A program made the position numbers and the translations under genes. This document shows positions 10,901 through 24,291 of a stretch of 64,000 bases of DNA, piece by piece (the first letter of the stretch is position 1; every line of letters begins with the position of its first letter). The DNA comes from Hybos culiciformis (lineage: Eukaryota; Arthropoda; Insecta; Diptera; Hybotidae), in the NCBI GenBank assembly GCA_964007475.1, contig OZ023274.1, positions 10,131,376 to 10,195,375 of the forward strand, in the 5' to 3' direction. Below the pieces are notes generated by a model that was not told where the DNA came from, searched no databases, and saw only the letters and a list, made by a program, of their open reading frames with translations.

Positions 10901-13224
10901 TATTTTTAAGTGAATTGCTATAGAAAAAGATATAATAAAAGCACTTTAAACAGCAAAATCTAAAATAAAAAATTTTCAAAATGAGAATTCTTTTTTCATA
11001 TCCATCGTACGAATAATTTCATAATTTACATAAAATTTGCATATTTGTTGATCTCAAATTGATTTTTATTTTTTTGTGCTTGTTTCTCTAAAAAATAATA
11101 TTTTCTTCCCATTTATAATTTTTCTACAGTTGAAAATATATAAAATGTTCCTTAAAATAATTCATTTATGTTTTTTTAGTATAAAAAAGTTAGAAAAAAC
11201 ATTTTTTTTTTTTTACAATATGTTTTATTTTCCGGTTTTTAAAAATAAAAATAAAAACAAGAAAAAAAATTAAATTAATAAATAAACTTTAAGATAACAC
11301 GAGTTTAAAAAAAAATCATAAGTGATGAAGGAATTTTTGTAGGAAATAAGAGATATATCCTAATTGGAGCTGCATAAATGGCGGGAAAATATAAATAAGG
11401 AAAATGAGATTCTCGCACATATTACTTATACAGAAGAAAATGATTATTATCCATTTAATTTATTTATTTTTTTATTTTAACTTTGCTTAATGATTTGAAA
11501 TGATGCATTCGAAGTAGTCACTTGTACAGCCTAAAGTACACTTTTTGGCACTTAAAAATATAATTTGTTTTTGTTCTTTGTGATTTTCCTCTGAGGGTAG
11601 AATAAGAAGTTAAGTTTATTTAGATTTTGTTTTGTTATGAATTTGAAATAGACGATATAATAATTAAAAACAAAAAAAAAAAAAAAGATAAAAAAGAAAA
11701 GTAAATTCATTTCATATTAAATAATAAAATAAATAAAAAATAAATATATACATAACAACTATGTGCATGTATATTATATTGTATATTGGATTTTTAAGTA
11801 TATATACAGATTTTTAAAGAGTCCTACAAAATTTTATTTTTTTTTTTGATTGAAAGTTAAGAACAACGAGAAAATTAATGTTTACAAAAAGAAAAAAAAA
11901 TTTAAATTTGTGAAGCTATATTTGGTTTGAGTTCGTTGCTTATTCCATTTTCTATTTTTAAAGCATTTTTAACGAATTTCAAAAACTCTTTCATCACTGA
12001 AAACAAAACAGAAACTGTGCCTCACATGTTCCGTGCCTTACATATTCTGTCATGCTGATAGTACTTTTCTGCACATATATTACAATTCAAATCATGAAAA
12101 CGTTAAAAATATGAAAAAATTATAAAATTGCGTACATCTTGCAATCGATAGTGTATGGCTTAGTAATTCATTATCTCATATCTTACTCTTAGATTTGTAT
12201 ATGTGAAAGCAAAATTTACTAATGCAAAAGAATTATTATGTGATTTATGAGTCTAAAACCAAAAATTGGCACTGCTTGAAGCTAAATCATTAAAAATAGT
12301 TGAGAAACTTTTAAAATCATAGAAATCATATCGCTTAAAATTATCAAGGACTATAAAAATTTACCATTTATTTGTTTTTCAGATATTTTTTCTACGAGCT
12401 TTTCGTAATACTGAAAGGAGAAGAAATAAAAAAAAATTGCGAATCCTGTCTACAATTCAATGTTTTCCAAATGACCATTAAAATCCGTGAAAAATCAATG
12501 AAGAATCATTGAACCCTAAGTAAGGGTGCAACAATGTTATAATAGGTCTTAAAATATTTCAACTTAATACTTTCAAGTTTATCTGGTGCTTATAACAAAA
12601 CATTAAAATTTTATATTTTAGCAATGTTTTTTAATTTTCTATTTTTCAATAAAAAAATAGAAAAAGAATTGAAAATCCCTTACATTAGTACTAAATAAAT
12701 ATTTAAATAAAATTTTTTTAACGAATTTGTGAAGTTCTAATCGTATTTGGAAAGTGTCCTTACATTTTTTTTTTCCTTTTAAGAAAATAAAACGTCTTTG
12801 CATTTTCTTTAGTATATACTGTTTTCTTAAAAGAATAGGATAATTTTTTTTAATTTTTTTTCTTTAACTTTTACGTTTATTTTTTTTTTTTTATCATTCC
12901 GGCAAAATTCAATAAATAAATCTGTTTAAATACTATATATACAGAAATATGCAAATTTTTCGTCTAAGCCTCTATCCAATGAAAAGTTTGGAAAAGATGC
13001 GTTTCATCAAAGCGGCTTAAAATTACAAAAAAAAAAAATTTACATTCTAAAAATATATTTTGGGGTGGAAATTAAGGTAAAAAATTATTTATTAAAAGAT
13101 ACAAAATAAAAAAAGTTTTTCTTTTAATTCGTCATCTGATTTTGTCTTCGGTAGAACTTTTCAACTATAAAACACTATACCTATAGTCAGGCCCGGCTCG
13201 TGTTTTTTTTTGTGTGTGTGCAAG

Positions 13225-13385
13225 GAATGATTGGCGCTTTTGAAAACATTTTCAATTAGATACTCAAAGGCTACACTAGCTAAATTCCATTTTTCTTGCC
13301 CGATGATAGTTGATCTGAAGTAATTTTTGATCAGTTTTAATTTTTGGAAAAGTTCTCTCACCTTTAGCAACTGAAACGGGTAAAG
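13225..13385 (-). pseudogene. hAT transposase fragment, C-terminal end (ZMYM1-like)
   Basis: On the minus strand one frame gives LTLPVSVAKGERTF and the next frame gives FQKLKLIKNYFRSTIIGQEK. Together these match the conserved dimerisation motif of ZMYM1-like hAT transposases (PVTVA..ERSF.KLKLIKNYLRST). The change of frame near 13345 shows a frameshift. The fragment then runs through LASVAFEYLIENVF towards the element end. The region before LTLPV lies on the other side of the nested element. Confidence 0.8.
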
Positions 13386-13388
13386 TTA

Positions 13389-14028
13389 GTAATACCACAA
13401 AGTAAGCATAAATAAGAGAAATTCATTCCATACAAAAAATTCATATTAAAAAAACTAAACAAAAAATGTTTGTCTATATGAAATCACTATCCCAATTGTC
13501 GGTAATATGGTGTTTGCATTAGGAGAATATTTGTGGAATATGCTGTTCTCCGGAATATTTCAGGAACATGAACTGGATTTATCATATAAAAAATATTAAG
13601 GAATTTGTATATTCCACTTTTATATTCCAGTTTGTCAGGTTTGGAATTCTACATTTATAGTGACTTTCACTCACTTTTTGAAATTTTGTTATTAGTTGGC
13701 TACAATTTTTTTTGTCAAATTCGAGTCAAAATGAAGAAAAAATAAAATTGATAAAAAGCGAGATAAAAAGTCAAAATTTTCAACAACAAACATTTTTTCT
13801 CTTTCTCAATTGTTTTTTATACATCATCAAATTCCAGTTCTCATCAAATATTGGAATGCGAACGGCAATTTGTTTTCCGGAATATAAGTAAATTATAATG
13901 CGAACAAGGTATAATGGGATAGCGATTTCATATTTTTTGATTTCATATTTTTTGTTTAATTTTTTTAAATTTGAATTTTTTGTATGGAATGAATTTCTCA
14001 TATTTATACTTCCTTTATGGTAATACCC
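13389..14028. mobile_element. Palindromic element nested in the hAT transposase, TTA duplication
   Basis: Two arms of about 117 bp (13389-13505 and 13912-14028) are inverted copies, sharing GAGAAATTCATTCCATAC and GAAATC(A/G)CTATCCCA. They are flanked by TTA at 13386-13388 and 14029-14031. Removing the insert and one TTA rejoins the transposase frame at LTLPV, which supports the boundaries. The 3-bp TWA duplication suggests a PIF/Harbinger-type MITE. The open frame inside it (13780-14001) is non-coding element sequence. Confidence 0.75.
13506..13911. mobile_element. MITE nested at the centre of the palindromic element
   Basis: This 406-bp unit ends in GCGAACAAGGTA and is flanked by TAA (13503-13505 and 13912-13914). 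Its right end, the internal word TGCGAACGG and its length match the element at 59181-59587 (407 bp). The left terminus is more diverged (about 11 of 15 positions agree). It sits at the exact midpoint of the surrounding palindrome. Confidence 0.65.
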
Positions 14029-14031
14029 TTA

Positions 14032-14180
14032 AATCAGTGCATTTGGAAAGAGTTCTTCAACATTATTGTTATAAATCCAGTTTAAAATGTTTTCTGGATT
14101 AATATCATTTTCAATTGTGCGAGACAACAATTTCAGATAATTTTGTAGTTAGTTTTAGTTGAAATTTAAATTTCATATTG
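14032..14180 (-). pseudogene. hAT transposase fragment, upstream part
   Basis: Minus-strand reading gives SRTIENDINPENILNWIYNN followed by NVEELFPNALI, which corresponds to the region just before the PVTVA..ERSF motif in ZMYM1-like transposases. It is separated from its continuation by the nested 640-bp element. Earlier parts of the transposase are absent, and stops occur further upstream near 14130. Confidence 0.65.
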
Positions 14181-14269
14181 GCTTGTAGGCGCCTTTTCAT
14201 TACTGGCGCCTACGGCGCCTGTGTGCAGTGCACAGTTCGCACACGCCTCGAGCCGGGCCTGCCTATAGT

Positions 14270-15655
14270 ATTCACCAAAATTTAAAGGTCCACTATTAAT
14301 AAAATTTTAAACTAAAATGAATGAGATCGGTTATAAGTTTCTACAGATTTTTTGAGAATATCTAACTCCAAACTTAATTTTGGTGTAAGTATCTTTTTAT
14401 TTTCTTAGAACTGTAAAAAATTCTCAGAAGTAAAGTACGTGAGATCTTAGGGTACATGACATCTTAGGATGACCTCATGACCTAACGATACTTTATAGGA
14501 TACATGGACTCAGAATATATATTGAATTATACCCGTAATGGCTGAATATGCAATTGTTTTTTTTTTTAAATCGGTATTCTGCAATTTTCTCAACTCGGAG
14601 AAAATAGCTTTAATATCCTTTTTTCCAACATTGGTATAAAAATTAAAATTTTGAAGTCTCGAAGTTATTACGAGTTTTCTTTCTGTTAGTATATTTCGCC
14701 ACAATTAATTCAATATAACCCAAATGTCCACCCTCTAAATCCACTAACATGTTAAAATGTTGTAGGTAGGTACTAACTACTAAGGCTACGCTGGAATTGT
14801 GAAATTTTTCATGTTTTAGGTCTAAAATAATTTTTTTTAACTTGGTCATATACAAAAAGGAACTTATGTTTTCAAAGAAAAACGCTAATTTTATTTTGAA
14901 GTAATTGTTTTTTATATTTAAATTTATTTTAGCGATTTTATTTGGAAGGACTAAAAGAAAATAAAGGAATAATAATGTGAATAAAACAAAAAAAAAAAGA
15001 AAATGAAAATTTTGCTCTTTAACAACAATTTTTTAATATACAACATCAAGGATTTAAATTATTTTTCCACAATTTCTATTTGTAACAGTCCATTAGACTT
15101 TCTTTTTTTTTTCAACAAATCCATATTTTAAATGTAGGATATAAAAAAGTTTTGTCTAACGAAGTGATATTGTGTGCAAATTTTTTTTTTTATACTTATA
15201 AAATTTGTAAAAATTAACTGCGTTTTCAAGGTTTTTTTTTTTGATTTATGACATTATTGTATATTTTTAATATACAAAAAACTTTTAAAAAATTGTAACT
15301 TAATTTCTCTTTCTGTTTATGTAAATTAAAAATAATGTTTCCTTCTCTCGAAAATCGATTAAATCATAAAAATTTTGATTTTATGAAGGTATTATTATAT
15401 ATTTACTATGTTAAAAAATGTTGAGGATATTTCTCATTCTTCGTTGTCGATAGAATGATATCAGAAAAATATCAGAAGGTCGAAGAATAGTTGCTTTTCT
15501 CTACAGATGTCACATTGTAAAGTTTATTGATGATTACTAATTAGGGATCTTCTAATAAACGTTTTGTCAACATTTCGAATATTTTCCGACGTGAAGTATG
15601 CAGTGATTTGTTGTATATTTCTGACTTAGAATTTTTAAATTTATACATATTCTTA
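14270..15655. other. Gene-free AT-rich stretch
   Basis: No gene or element seen. It consists of A/T runs and short chance open frames, with one patch of higher complexity at 14440-14505. Confidence 0.55.
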
Positions 15656-16103
15656 TGCCTTGTTTATAGCTACCACAGTAAAGTAATTTTTGGAGGAATG
15701 TTCCGGAAACCTATATTCACAGCTAATTTTATCTGAAAATAAAAAATCAACTGCAAAAAATATAAAACTTCATTTAATTTTTTTTTTTATTAATCATCTG
15801 AAAATTTTGACAGGAAAAGGTATCTGAAAAAAAAAATTCAGATAGGAAGGAAACGTAATGAAAAAGAAACAAAAAAATAATTTTGTGAAGTAATGAAATT
15901 TTTCAGATAGCAAAAAAAAAAAATAAATTCAATTTTCTTAATTATTTGGAATAATTTTTAAAAAATTCTTTTTACGGAAAATAGATAAAATTAATATCTT
16001 CATTTTCAGTAAATTTGTTTAAATATAAATAGAATAATAACATAGAAAATCGGTTTTTACGGTACCATTTTTTCAGATAGATAAATTAGCTATAAACAAG
16101 GCA
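15656..16103. mobile_element. MITE with TGCCTTGTTTATAGCTA inverted ends
   Basis: The 448-bp unit has 17-bp perfect inverted ends TGCCTTGTTTATAGCTA. The flanking triplets are TTA on the left and TCA on the right, one mismatch from a 3-bp duplication. The interior repeats TCTGAAAA and its complement several times (for example near 15730, 15800, 15835, 15905 and 16070), which can form many stem-loops. No coding capacity. A link to PIF/Harbinger is only an inference from the end sequence and flank size. Confidence 0.72.
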
Positions 16104-19100
16104 TCAAGCGTTGCATTATTTTTATTTTTATCATGAATCTTACAATTAAGATACTTAGTAATGTGCCTTACTATACTTTTATTAAATTGATTCGCTATTT
16201 TTAGAACAAAATTTCCCAACAAAGGAGATACATTAATATTTTTATTTATTTTTTTTATATTTTGAGTTCTTTGAAATAAAAACTAACTATATTTTTTCTT
16301 ATGGTTGAGTTCATATCGAAGATGATGATGACCATTAAGTTAAAATATATATATGAAGACATTTTTTTTTTCCTGAATGAATAACGGCTATTGGAATGAT
16401 AGTGCTAAAGCAGGACAAATTTAACGAAAAGAAAAAAAAAATTTATTAATGACAATAGCAAAAATATTTCCGTTTTAGTACTATTGCATTTTTTTTTTTT
16501 TTTTTTATGAATGACTATTTTTTTTAAATGAATTATTTCTTGAATGATAAAGTTTAATGTTTTGTAATATTTATTCCTTTGAGTTTTATTATTATTATTA
16601 TATGCTCTGATTTATTTTTATTTATGCAATGGGGTTGAATGTTTTGTTTGGATTCAAAAACAAAAAAAAAATTGGATTTTCTAAAACATTATTTGATCTA
16701 AATATCGAAATAATATTCCCTTTTGATTTGTATAGACAAAAACAATGATAAATAAATAAATAATAGGTCATGATGTTTTGAAAAACCATGTTAACATTAT
16801 AGATTTACTTTGATCGATTTTTGGATTAATTTTTGATAATCCTATTTTTTGCCAATTTTTATTTTAAAACTTTTATTTTTATCAAACTGGTGATTGATTT
16901 TTGATTTTAATTTTCATTTCTTAAACTTATAAAACTAAATATTGAGTTCAAGAAAAAAATTTGAAAGTTGCGCTCAAAATATTAGTATACCATTGGATTA
17001 TTAACTTTGGATCCTTATTCCTAATCATTTATTAAGTTTTCCTATAAGATAGCGCATATCACAGAACTTATAGTGTTCATTATTTTGACATAAAATTAAA
17101 TAATTTCTATATTTTTCAAAATTGAGAGGGTAGTAAAAACATAAATTTTCTTGACCATTTCGAGAGGGTGTAAATTTTCACAAAATCGTCAATCAATTTA
17201 TGGCTTATTGTTTTCATTTTATTTTAATTTTTTTTTTCTTTTATTTTATTTATTTTTTTTTTTCAAAATGATTTGAAACAACAATAATTGACCATTTAAC
17301 CAAAATAAAGAAAGATTCAGTTCCAAACAATTAACTTTTTGTGGTTTATTTTCTGTTTGATTTTTAATTTAAAATTCACAATGTTGCACCCTTATTCAGG
17401 ATAATGTGTTACATCACAATATTTTTTTTTGTTTTCCACAGTACATATATTTTACTTGATGTGTGTCCTCTGTATTGTATTTGTAAGGATATAAGCAACG
17501 TTATTGTTGTCCAACTAAGGATAATATATCTAATTTTGCAATGAACCACCTGAGATATTAAATTTAGAATGTTGTTTTGGAACAAGTGAACCATCGAATA
17601 CATATATTTGAATTCAAATAAATACTTATAATGGAACTTTAACTTTAATCTACTTCTTGAAATATTTTTTTTAATTAACTAATGTACTTGAACTTAGTAA
17701 AGAAATCTAGCCAAAAGTAAATAGCTGAATTTCCTATAGAAATTATTTATTTTGGTTTGTACTCCAAAAATAATGTGGGAACAACTAATATATTTTATTA
17801 TAGATTATATCTTTTTGATAATAGTATCCAAAGCAAAGAAGTTAACAAATATATCATGACTATAACTATACAAAATTGCGGTGACATGTACTTGTACACC
17901 CATAACACTGCTATATTAACACAATATTTTTGTTACTGATTTTACAAATTTTTAAACTATCTACCATATTGATCTATCATATTGATAATGTTGTAAATTT
18001 AAAAATTGTACAGATTTCAATCTACATTATGTATATATTAATTTTTTTTAGTTTTTTTTAAATTAGGAAAATAGTTGATATCAATTTTTAATTAATTGAA
18101 AAGAGAAAATATCCAAAGGGGCTATAAATTTAACATGTTTTATTTTGATTATGTGAAAACATGTGTTTATTAGTATTTTCTATAATTAATTTATTTATTC
18201 AATTGAAATGATATTAAAATTTTAGATTTTAAATTTGCAAATAATTTACAAATTTGTAATAATTTTATGGTTCATTAGTATAAAATACTTAGAGGGGTTA
18301 TTTAATAATTTATTAGTATAGTTTTTATTTTTTCAATCAAAATATTTAATTTTATTATTGATAGTTTTTTTTTTTGCTGAAGTAATAAATATAATATTGT
18401 AATTGAATGAAAAATTATTCGAAGTATATTTAAAATAGCCGAATTGAGTAGCTGTAACATTTCCGGATAGTTTTATAATGCTAAATTAAGAAGTGAAAGG
18501 TAGTTTGAATATTTGAAATCTATCGAAGTATATCTCACATTTCTTAATCGTGAGTTGAGACTTTGTGAAAGAAAAATTGCATACGAAAAAAAATAAAATT
18601 TTTGAAATCTTCAATTTTCCCGGTTTGCAGAAATCTTTAAGGATCAGACTTTACGAAAACGAAATATGTAAATATCTAACACCTCAGATTAGATCTTAAA
18701 ATTTTTTGTACATCAAAAACACAGAATTTTTTCAAACAACTACATTAGAAATATAAATTTGTAATCTGTATCTTTGCGGGTAACAAATAAAAAATAAATC
18801 AGATTTTCATATTTTTGTGCTCTGACTGAACACCATGTAATACTCTTATATATTTGTGAAAGAAAATACAAGAAAAAGACACAAAACTTTATTATAAAAA
18901 TATTAATTATATAATAATTTCATTAAAATAAAATTTATAGAATCAATAGAAAAATTTTGATAAATTTTCTTATGAAAATAAAATAAAAAAAAAAAAAACA
19001 AAAAAATAATAAAATAAATTTTCATCAAAGATATAAATCAGCGAAATCATTCGACCGTAATTGATTCAATTACATAATTAACTTCACCGTCGTCGTGAAC

Positions 19101-22024
19101 TAAATTTCTATCTATTTTATTATCTGGTGGTTATATATATACATATTTTAATGTAATATATAATATTTATTTATCTCATTCCCCAAAAAATTTTTTTGTA
19201 TACATATATTTTTTTTTAATAGAATTTTATATTGATTTGAATTTATTTTATTACTTTTTTTGCGGTTAAAAAAAAACCCTCGTCATGTACATCAGTTACC
19301 CGCGGAGAGCAAATAAAATCTACTATGATGAAAAAAAAGAAAACAATATATCCTTAAAAAGGATCTTCATTTTTTTTTCGTTTTTTTTTCTCTCGTTGCC
19401 AAAATTAAAAACCACAAGTTCGGTTTTCAATAAAGTTTATTACAAATAAATCAATCCCCAATAAGACTTTACTATGAGAAATTTATTGGGTTCACAAAAT
19501 CTTGATAGTAATCATTAAAATTTACAAAATTTTCTCGTTTCAGTTCAACTAGAATGTTTTTTCGTCAACTGTTATTCCAATTCGAATACTATAAACTTAG
19601 TTCTTATTGAACAGTCGGTAAATTTGAGGATATAAATTTTAGTTTTCATTCTTTAGTTGTAAACTCGTTGTATTATACAAAGCAACATAAGGATGTCAAT
19701 GATAGGTTTCAAGTGAGACGATACAATTTAACTACATCTTTCGTAAAGTAAAATGTATTCCTAATATTAAAAACAATTACATAATTTAATAAGTTTGCTT
19801 TGTTTCAGTTTTAACTACAATCTAAAAATGCAAAGTAAAATTAAATTTTATTCGTTTACAAGTTCATTATGTCATCCCCGTTGAATGCAAACATACAAAA
19901 TTATAATTTGTACTTGCTCACATATATTAAACAACAGTTTGCTAAAGATAAAAATGAATTGACAATACTTTTCTATTAGAAAAAGGTGAAAGAAATATTT
20001 CTTTTAGATTCAAAATTAACTAAAAGAATATATATATTGAAGTTTTGTTGGTTTAATTTATTAAGAAAAAATGCTAATAATGTTACATTTAAGTTGAAAA
20101 ATAAAAAAAATAAAAAGAAGCCAATCAATTATATTTTCTTTATTAAAATAATTTCTTTTTCATGGTTTTAGAAGCAGGTCTAAAATTTATTTTGTTCCGG
20201 CTGAACTATAAACATATATCCTTTTTGTTTTTGTTTTTTGATGAAAAAATTGAGTTGTTCGCGTGATCTTAATGATCTTTTTTTTAATTCTTTGACTTAT
20301 GACTTGCGGCTTTTGATATAATAAAAAAAAATCATAATAATGAATGTGACATAGGTGCTGTATAGTGAAGCATGTTTTGATCGTTTAATTTAGGAATATA
20401 AAATATAAATATATTTTTACCGCTGTATTAATTAGGTATGGTGCATATATATATAATCCATAACAAAATTAATATCATATGACGGATGATAACTATATTT
20501 ACAACGTCCCTTTCTAACAGAACCACCAAAATAGAGTCTCCTTCAATATTTCGCCCGACAAAAGAAATTTTCTTTTAGTTTGTCGGTTTTTCATTTTTAT
20601 TTCACCTTCCAATAAAGTTTTTAAGTTGATGATATAGTGTTGTGCAACCATTTCACCAGACTAGATATTAAGAATTTGTTAACAATTTAAGGGCAATTAA
20701 CACATTATCATAATATTATGTTATAAAGTCATTAATAGACCCTTGAGGTTATCCTGATTGCTGAGTTTGAGAATAGAACTCACTTCATATATATCTTATT
20801 TTCTATAACTTTATTTCAATTACTTCAATAATTTTTCCCCAAACAAAATATAAATTTAAAAAATCAATATTGAATCTCCTTTACATTCAAATTATTTGTT
20901 TTTGATAATTAAAAGGATAAAAAACCCATAATCTCAAAAAAATAAAAAAAATAAAAGTCCTTTAATTTGGCATCTCTATAAGTAAAAATTTCTTATATGG
21001 TTTTTAACATTTATAATTATTTTTCTTTTCCCATGAACAAGAATATATATTTATACATTGTATATACTGATACTATTATTTTATATTTACATTTTCTATT
21101 CTTCGTACAAAAATAATATATTCCTTTTTCTTAAAAAAAAAAAAAAAAAATATATATAAAATTAAGAATCACTGCGCCATTATTTCAGAAGAGACAATTT
21201 GTAATCTTTTTATAAATTATTAGAAAACAAGGAGGTTATGGTTGTCAAATCGTTTAGGTCCTTAAGTTAATGTTATTCTTCTTCTTTCTAGTTTTTATTT
21301 TTATTTTTATCATGGCCACTAAATATAAAAACGTCAAAACCAACTGTTACAAAAGAAATCAATGAAGTGGAATTTATAGCGAAATTTGTTTATTTATTTT
21401 TTGAGTTACTTATTGTTTTTTTTGTGTTATTCTGTGGTTTATTTGCGGCTTTAATAAAATGTCCTTGTTATCATTTTTATTCTGTGTTTTTTTTTTTTTT
21501 TAAGTTAAGAAATAACAAATTTTTGCAGCGACATAAATTTATATCCTGTCATTTAAATGAAACTTACTTGAGTTTATATGTTTTTTTTTTGTTTTCCTTT
21601 GAATGGGTAAGGAAATAAAAAATATATATATGGTGTAAAGAATCTTGCTTGGGATAAGGATTTTAGAATCCAACAGGCAAATTAATTTACTTAATGAAAG
21701 AAAATGTGAATGAAATGTAATTTTATACTTCTTTTTTTTTGGGATAGAAATAGCGTATATAGTTTAATAGTTCATTTTTTATCGTTAATTATATTATTAG
21801 ATATAGATAGTTTATTTTCTTCTTGTATCTTGTATATGTTAGCTTTCCGATAACACTGTTTGTCGAATATACTTTTTTGCAATTGAAACTGAGTTCTCTT
21901 TCGTGTTTCCTGTAACTGTAGTCATAAGTTATGGGAATGCTTCATTGATACTACTTAATTGATGTTTACATCTTCTTCGTTTTTTTTTTTAAATATATAT
22001 AATCTGTTTAATTAAAATATACAG
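16104..22024. other. Gene-free AT-rich stretch
   Basis: No gene recognised. Homopolymer A/T tracts and TA repeats dominate. A slightly GC-richer patch lies at 19290-19320 (CCGCGGAGAG), and open frames near 20.5 and 20.7 kb on the minus strand are short and lack splice signals. Confidence 0.55.
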
Positions 22025-22114
22025 GGTGAAGTTGAAAATGCATGGAAATTTGAAGCTGTGCAAGTTATAGAATATATAAAATTCAACGAAGATGAAACAT
22101 TATTCTATACTTAA
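22025..22114 (+). CDS. Possible terminal exon, unrecognised
   Basis: After AATATACAG an open frame of 29 codons runs GEVENAWKFEAVQVIEYIKF then NEDETLFYT and a stop. It has an amino-acid mix (W, acidic residues) unusual for this AT-rich background. There is no family match and no partner exon. It may instead be part of an old repeat, since ACAGGGTG is a common type of transposon end. Low confidence. Confidence 0.15.
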   Translation, partial: GEVENAWKFEAVQVIEYIKFNEDETLFYT

Positions 22115-24236
22115 TCAAAGTAAGAACCTATATGTATTCTCATTCTGTTCGGAATTTAAAAATTCTACCTAAATTTCAATGATTGAAAATTTTTTAAGGA
22201 TACCTACATGTTAATTGAATGATTCTACACCGCTTCTAAATTTTGAAAAAAAAGCACCCTCTAACATCTGTTTAGAACATTTTATATAGGTATTCATTCA
22301 AATATATTTTTGATTTTCCCAAAAAAAATTAAGTTTAAAAAAGTTTTCACATTCAAATGTGATTTTTTTTTTATGAAATTAAATCCTTTATTTTCTCAAA
22401 ATGATGATTTGCATACAAAAAAAAAAAATTTTAGGACAGAAAATTACTTCATCCCTAAAATAATTTTTTTTTTATCATTCCTTAAATTTGTATTTCAACC
22501 TGAATTTACATTGTTAGTTGTTACACAGAGAAATATGAACATTATATTAGGTGAACAAAATTCGTTGTTCATGTCCTGGGTTTCATTAAACAGATATAAT
22601 TGTTTTTTACACACTAACGTTAACAATTTAAATAAAGTTTTATAGTTATTGAATGAAATATTTCATAAACTGGATGAGCCCTGATGAGGTTTAAATTGTA
22701 TTATCAATTTTTGTTAAAAAAGCATAGTTTAAAGATGTTCATTATCATCCCCATACTTATAGACAAAAATCACAACCCTATTAAATCATATTAACATTCT
22801 TACTATGGTTCCATAGTAACATAATAAAAATTGATGTACATATCTATAGTATTTCTATTCATTTGTATAGTCTTTTTATTAACAAATCCTCATATGAAAT
22901 AAAAATTTTTATTTCCGAAATTAGTTGACTTCAAAATTTTCTTTATTCATCAAAAGATAAAGAACTTAAATTGTATAAATATTTTGTGGTAAAAATTAGT
23001 GTAATTTTACGCTGTTAAAAATCTTTTTCTCAATTATCTAATAAACTTTTTATTGTTATATATATTTTTATCCCCTTATTTACGAAAAAAAAAAATCCTA
23101 AACGAATATTTTGATTTTAATAAAAATATATTTTTCTTTTATTCCAAAAAAAAAAAAAAAAAAATTTTGGTCCCTAACTTTTCAACAAATACAATTAGCA
23201 AAAATTCCCTGAAGCTAATAAAAAAAAAAAAAAAACTGGCTTATTCAGCAATTTTCATTTGCTAAAATTCAACGATCCGATTAAAAAAATATTTTTTTGT
23301 TTTTCTTTTCTTTTTTTTTCCAACAAAAAATAATAAAAAAAATGAAAAATTATCTTGTAAACATTCAGATTATTATCAATTTTTCCGCCAATTTGAAGTT
23401 GAATTATTAAATAATATTTCCCTGTTGTATAAATCTATGCGAAAAGTAACATATTCAGGAAAAAATTTATATGATTGCAAAAAAGGGTTTTTGATATAGA
23501 TAATAATAATAAAAAAAAAAATTAAGGAAAATAATTTTACATTTTTTTGTTATGATTTTTATTGCAAGAAAATAAAAATAAAAAATTCCTGTTCAGAATA
23601 ATATTTATTTTGTCAAATTTCGACGACAAAACAATAATGTCATTTTCAATATGATGTTTTTTAAGTTTAATGTGTTAATTATGTTTTGTTCTTGACTGAA
23701 ACATAATTTTTGTGAAATGTAAATTTATTGAATTAAAATCAGTTCGACAATTTTATTTGATTCTATGTTTTTCCAATTAAAGTTTAAAATTATTATCCAA
23801 CAAATTGTATATGTACTCAATATAATATATTTCAGTAGATAAATCTTAGCTCTATAAGTCAATTATTATATAAGTGAAAAATAAAAAAAAACTTGTAAAT
23901 TAAAATATCTTGGAAATAAATAAATATGAAATATGAATAATTAAAGTTTAAAGTTTAAAGATTAATGGTATCATTTTGGCTTAAAACAAGTAATTTTGTT
24001 GCTAAGGATTTTAGTATGAGAATCCCAATAAATTATATTGTTAATGAATCGGCTTTTTATGTTACAAATCAATCTTGAAGATTTTGATCGTTTAATTTTA
24101 ATTTATGGGAAAAACAACTCATCAAATGGTTCAAAAAAATTTAAGATTAAGGTTTTATTTTCTTAACATAAAATTTTTTTCTCTTTGTTTTCACATTCGG
24201 AAAATATGTTCACGATAATTTAATTTAAGATTTCAG

Positions 24237-24291
24237 GAATGAAATGGTCGCAGCCCAAGATTCATGCTATTGTCCTAATATCGTGAATTAA
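24237..24291 (+). CDS. Possible short terminal exon, unrecognised
   Basis: A TTAAGATTTCAG acceptor-like site is followed, in phase 1, by NEMVAAQDSCYCPNIVN and a stop. The composition is richer than the surroundings. There is no partner exon and no family match, so it could be chance. Confidence 0.12.

Larger units (their letters stand above)
6517..13187. other. Gene-free AT-rich stretch
   Basis: No gene seen. It holds an AAT microsatellite (about 7005-7023), a heat-shock element (7910-7932), a 14-bp word GTAAAATTTGACAC repeated with a 20-bp period (8326-8359), two GC-richer patches near 6770-6830 and 7275-7330 that share a GGCGCT word, and many A/T homopolymers. Confidence 0.6.
13188..14261. 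mobile_element. hAT element with nested insertions
   Basis: The 1074-bp element has 13-bp perfect inverted ends CAGGCCCGGCTCG and an exact 8-bp duplication CCTATAGT (13180-13187 and 14262-14269). The right subterminal region is GC-rich with repeated GGCGCC. It contains a transposase remnant of the ZMYM1-like hAT type on the minus strand. That remnant is cut by a second element (13389-14028), which itself holds a third (13506-13911). Confidence 0.93.

Noticed and set aside
13780..14001. 73-codon open frame on the minus strand
   Set aside because: It crosses the boundary between two nested transposable elements, so it is not a gene.
12520..17400. Inverted pair TAAGGGTGCAACA at about 12522 and 17385, 4.9 kb apart
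   Set aside because: A 13-bp inverted match over this distance can occur by chance. There is no target duplication and no transposase between the two.
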